Origin: Evtepia sp.
Lineage (GTDB): Bacteria; Bacillota; Clostridia; Oscillospirales; Oscillospiraceae
DNA: 5,405 bases
NCBI GenBank assembly: GCA_020025735.1
Contig: JAHHRP010000115.1
Span: 1 to 5,405, forward strand
Direction: 5' to 3'
Shown here: piece after piece, positions 5,337 to 5,405 of the stretch
Layout of the letters: every line of letters begins with the position of its first letter
Position numbering within the stretch: position 1 is the stretch's first letter
Translations under genes and position numbers: made by a program
Notes under the pieces: model-generated
What the model was told of the DNA's origin: nothing
The model's input: the letters and a program-made list of their open reading frames with translations, nothing else
Database searches by the model: none

Positions 5337-5405
5337 CGAATTCTCTCCTCTACTACCTCTTGGAAAGGCGCAAAGGCACTGGGAATGGGATAGGTTTGGT
5401 GCAAT
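5333..5405 (-). CDS. C-terminal end of an upstream protein of unknown function (partial)
   Basis: The minus strand is open from the window edge through 23 codons to a TGA at 5335-5333. The encoded tail reads LHQTYPIPSAFAPF followed by QEVVEERIR and looks like ordinary protein sequence. Its stop overlaps the radical SAM start codon as ATGA, a typical operon junction, and the ribosome site for the next gene lies inside its last codons. I do not recognise the family from so short a tail, and the gene's start is outside the window. Confidence 0.55.
   Translation of the reverse strand, partial: LHQTYPIPSAFAPFQEVVEERIR

Overview
The window looks like part of a spore-forming, moderately GC-rich Firmicute of class Clostridia; Oscillospiraceae relatives such as Flavonifractor or Oscillibacter are my best guess. 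The basis is a SpoIIQ-type forespore M23 protein with a sigma-F-like promoter, strong AGGAG ribosome sites, and the style of the AraC, metal-ATPase and radical SAM proteins. No RNA genes, CRISPR arrays, insertion sequences or phage genes were seen. The + strand is visibly C- and T-rich almost throughout, so the minus strand is probably the leading strand and most genes lie on it.

Left part (1-2470): a metal-efflux operon on the minus strand. A 72-residue free-standing HMA metal-binding protein (2015-2233) is followed by a P1B-2 type Zn/Cd/Pb-exporting ATPase that lacks its own N-terminal HMA domain (57-1940). A small hairpin lies between them. Upstream are a good sigma-A promoter (2312-2339) and, just after the predicted transcription start, a 20-bp inverted repeat (2281-2300) shaped like an ArsR/SmtB metalloregulator operator. 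No arsR gene is in the window.

Middle (2365-3561): a divergent AraC-family regulator (2471-3508) with its own extended -10 promoter. A pair of near-direct repeats with a 20-21 bp period lies between the two promoters and could be its binding site. The gene ends inside one arm of a 29-bp perfect inverted repeat (3491-3561), which probably terminates transcription from both sides.

Right part (3565-5405): convergent to the regulator is a SpoIIQ-like membrane-anchored LytM/M23 protein (3565-4305) with intact zinc-site motifs and a near-consensus sigma-F promoter (4376-4405). Upstream of it is a radical SAM protein of the PflA-like/COG1313 type (4422-5336). Its start overlaps the stop of an upstream gene, seen only as its last 23 codons, by ATGA. 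The window therefore joins three units: a metal-export operon with a neighbouring regulator, a sporulation gene, and the end of an unrelated radical SAM operon. Most of it belongs to known families. The regulatory layout (an ArsR-like operator without ArsR, and a divergent AraC) and the large palindrome deserve the most attention.
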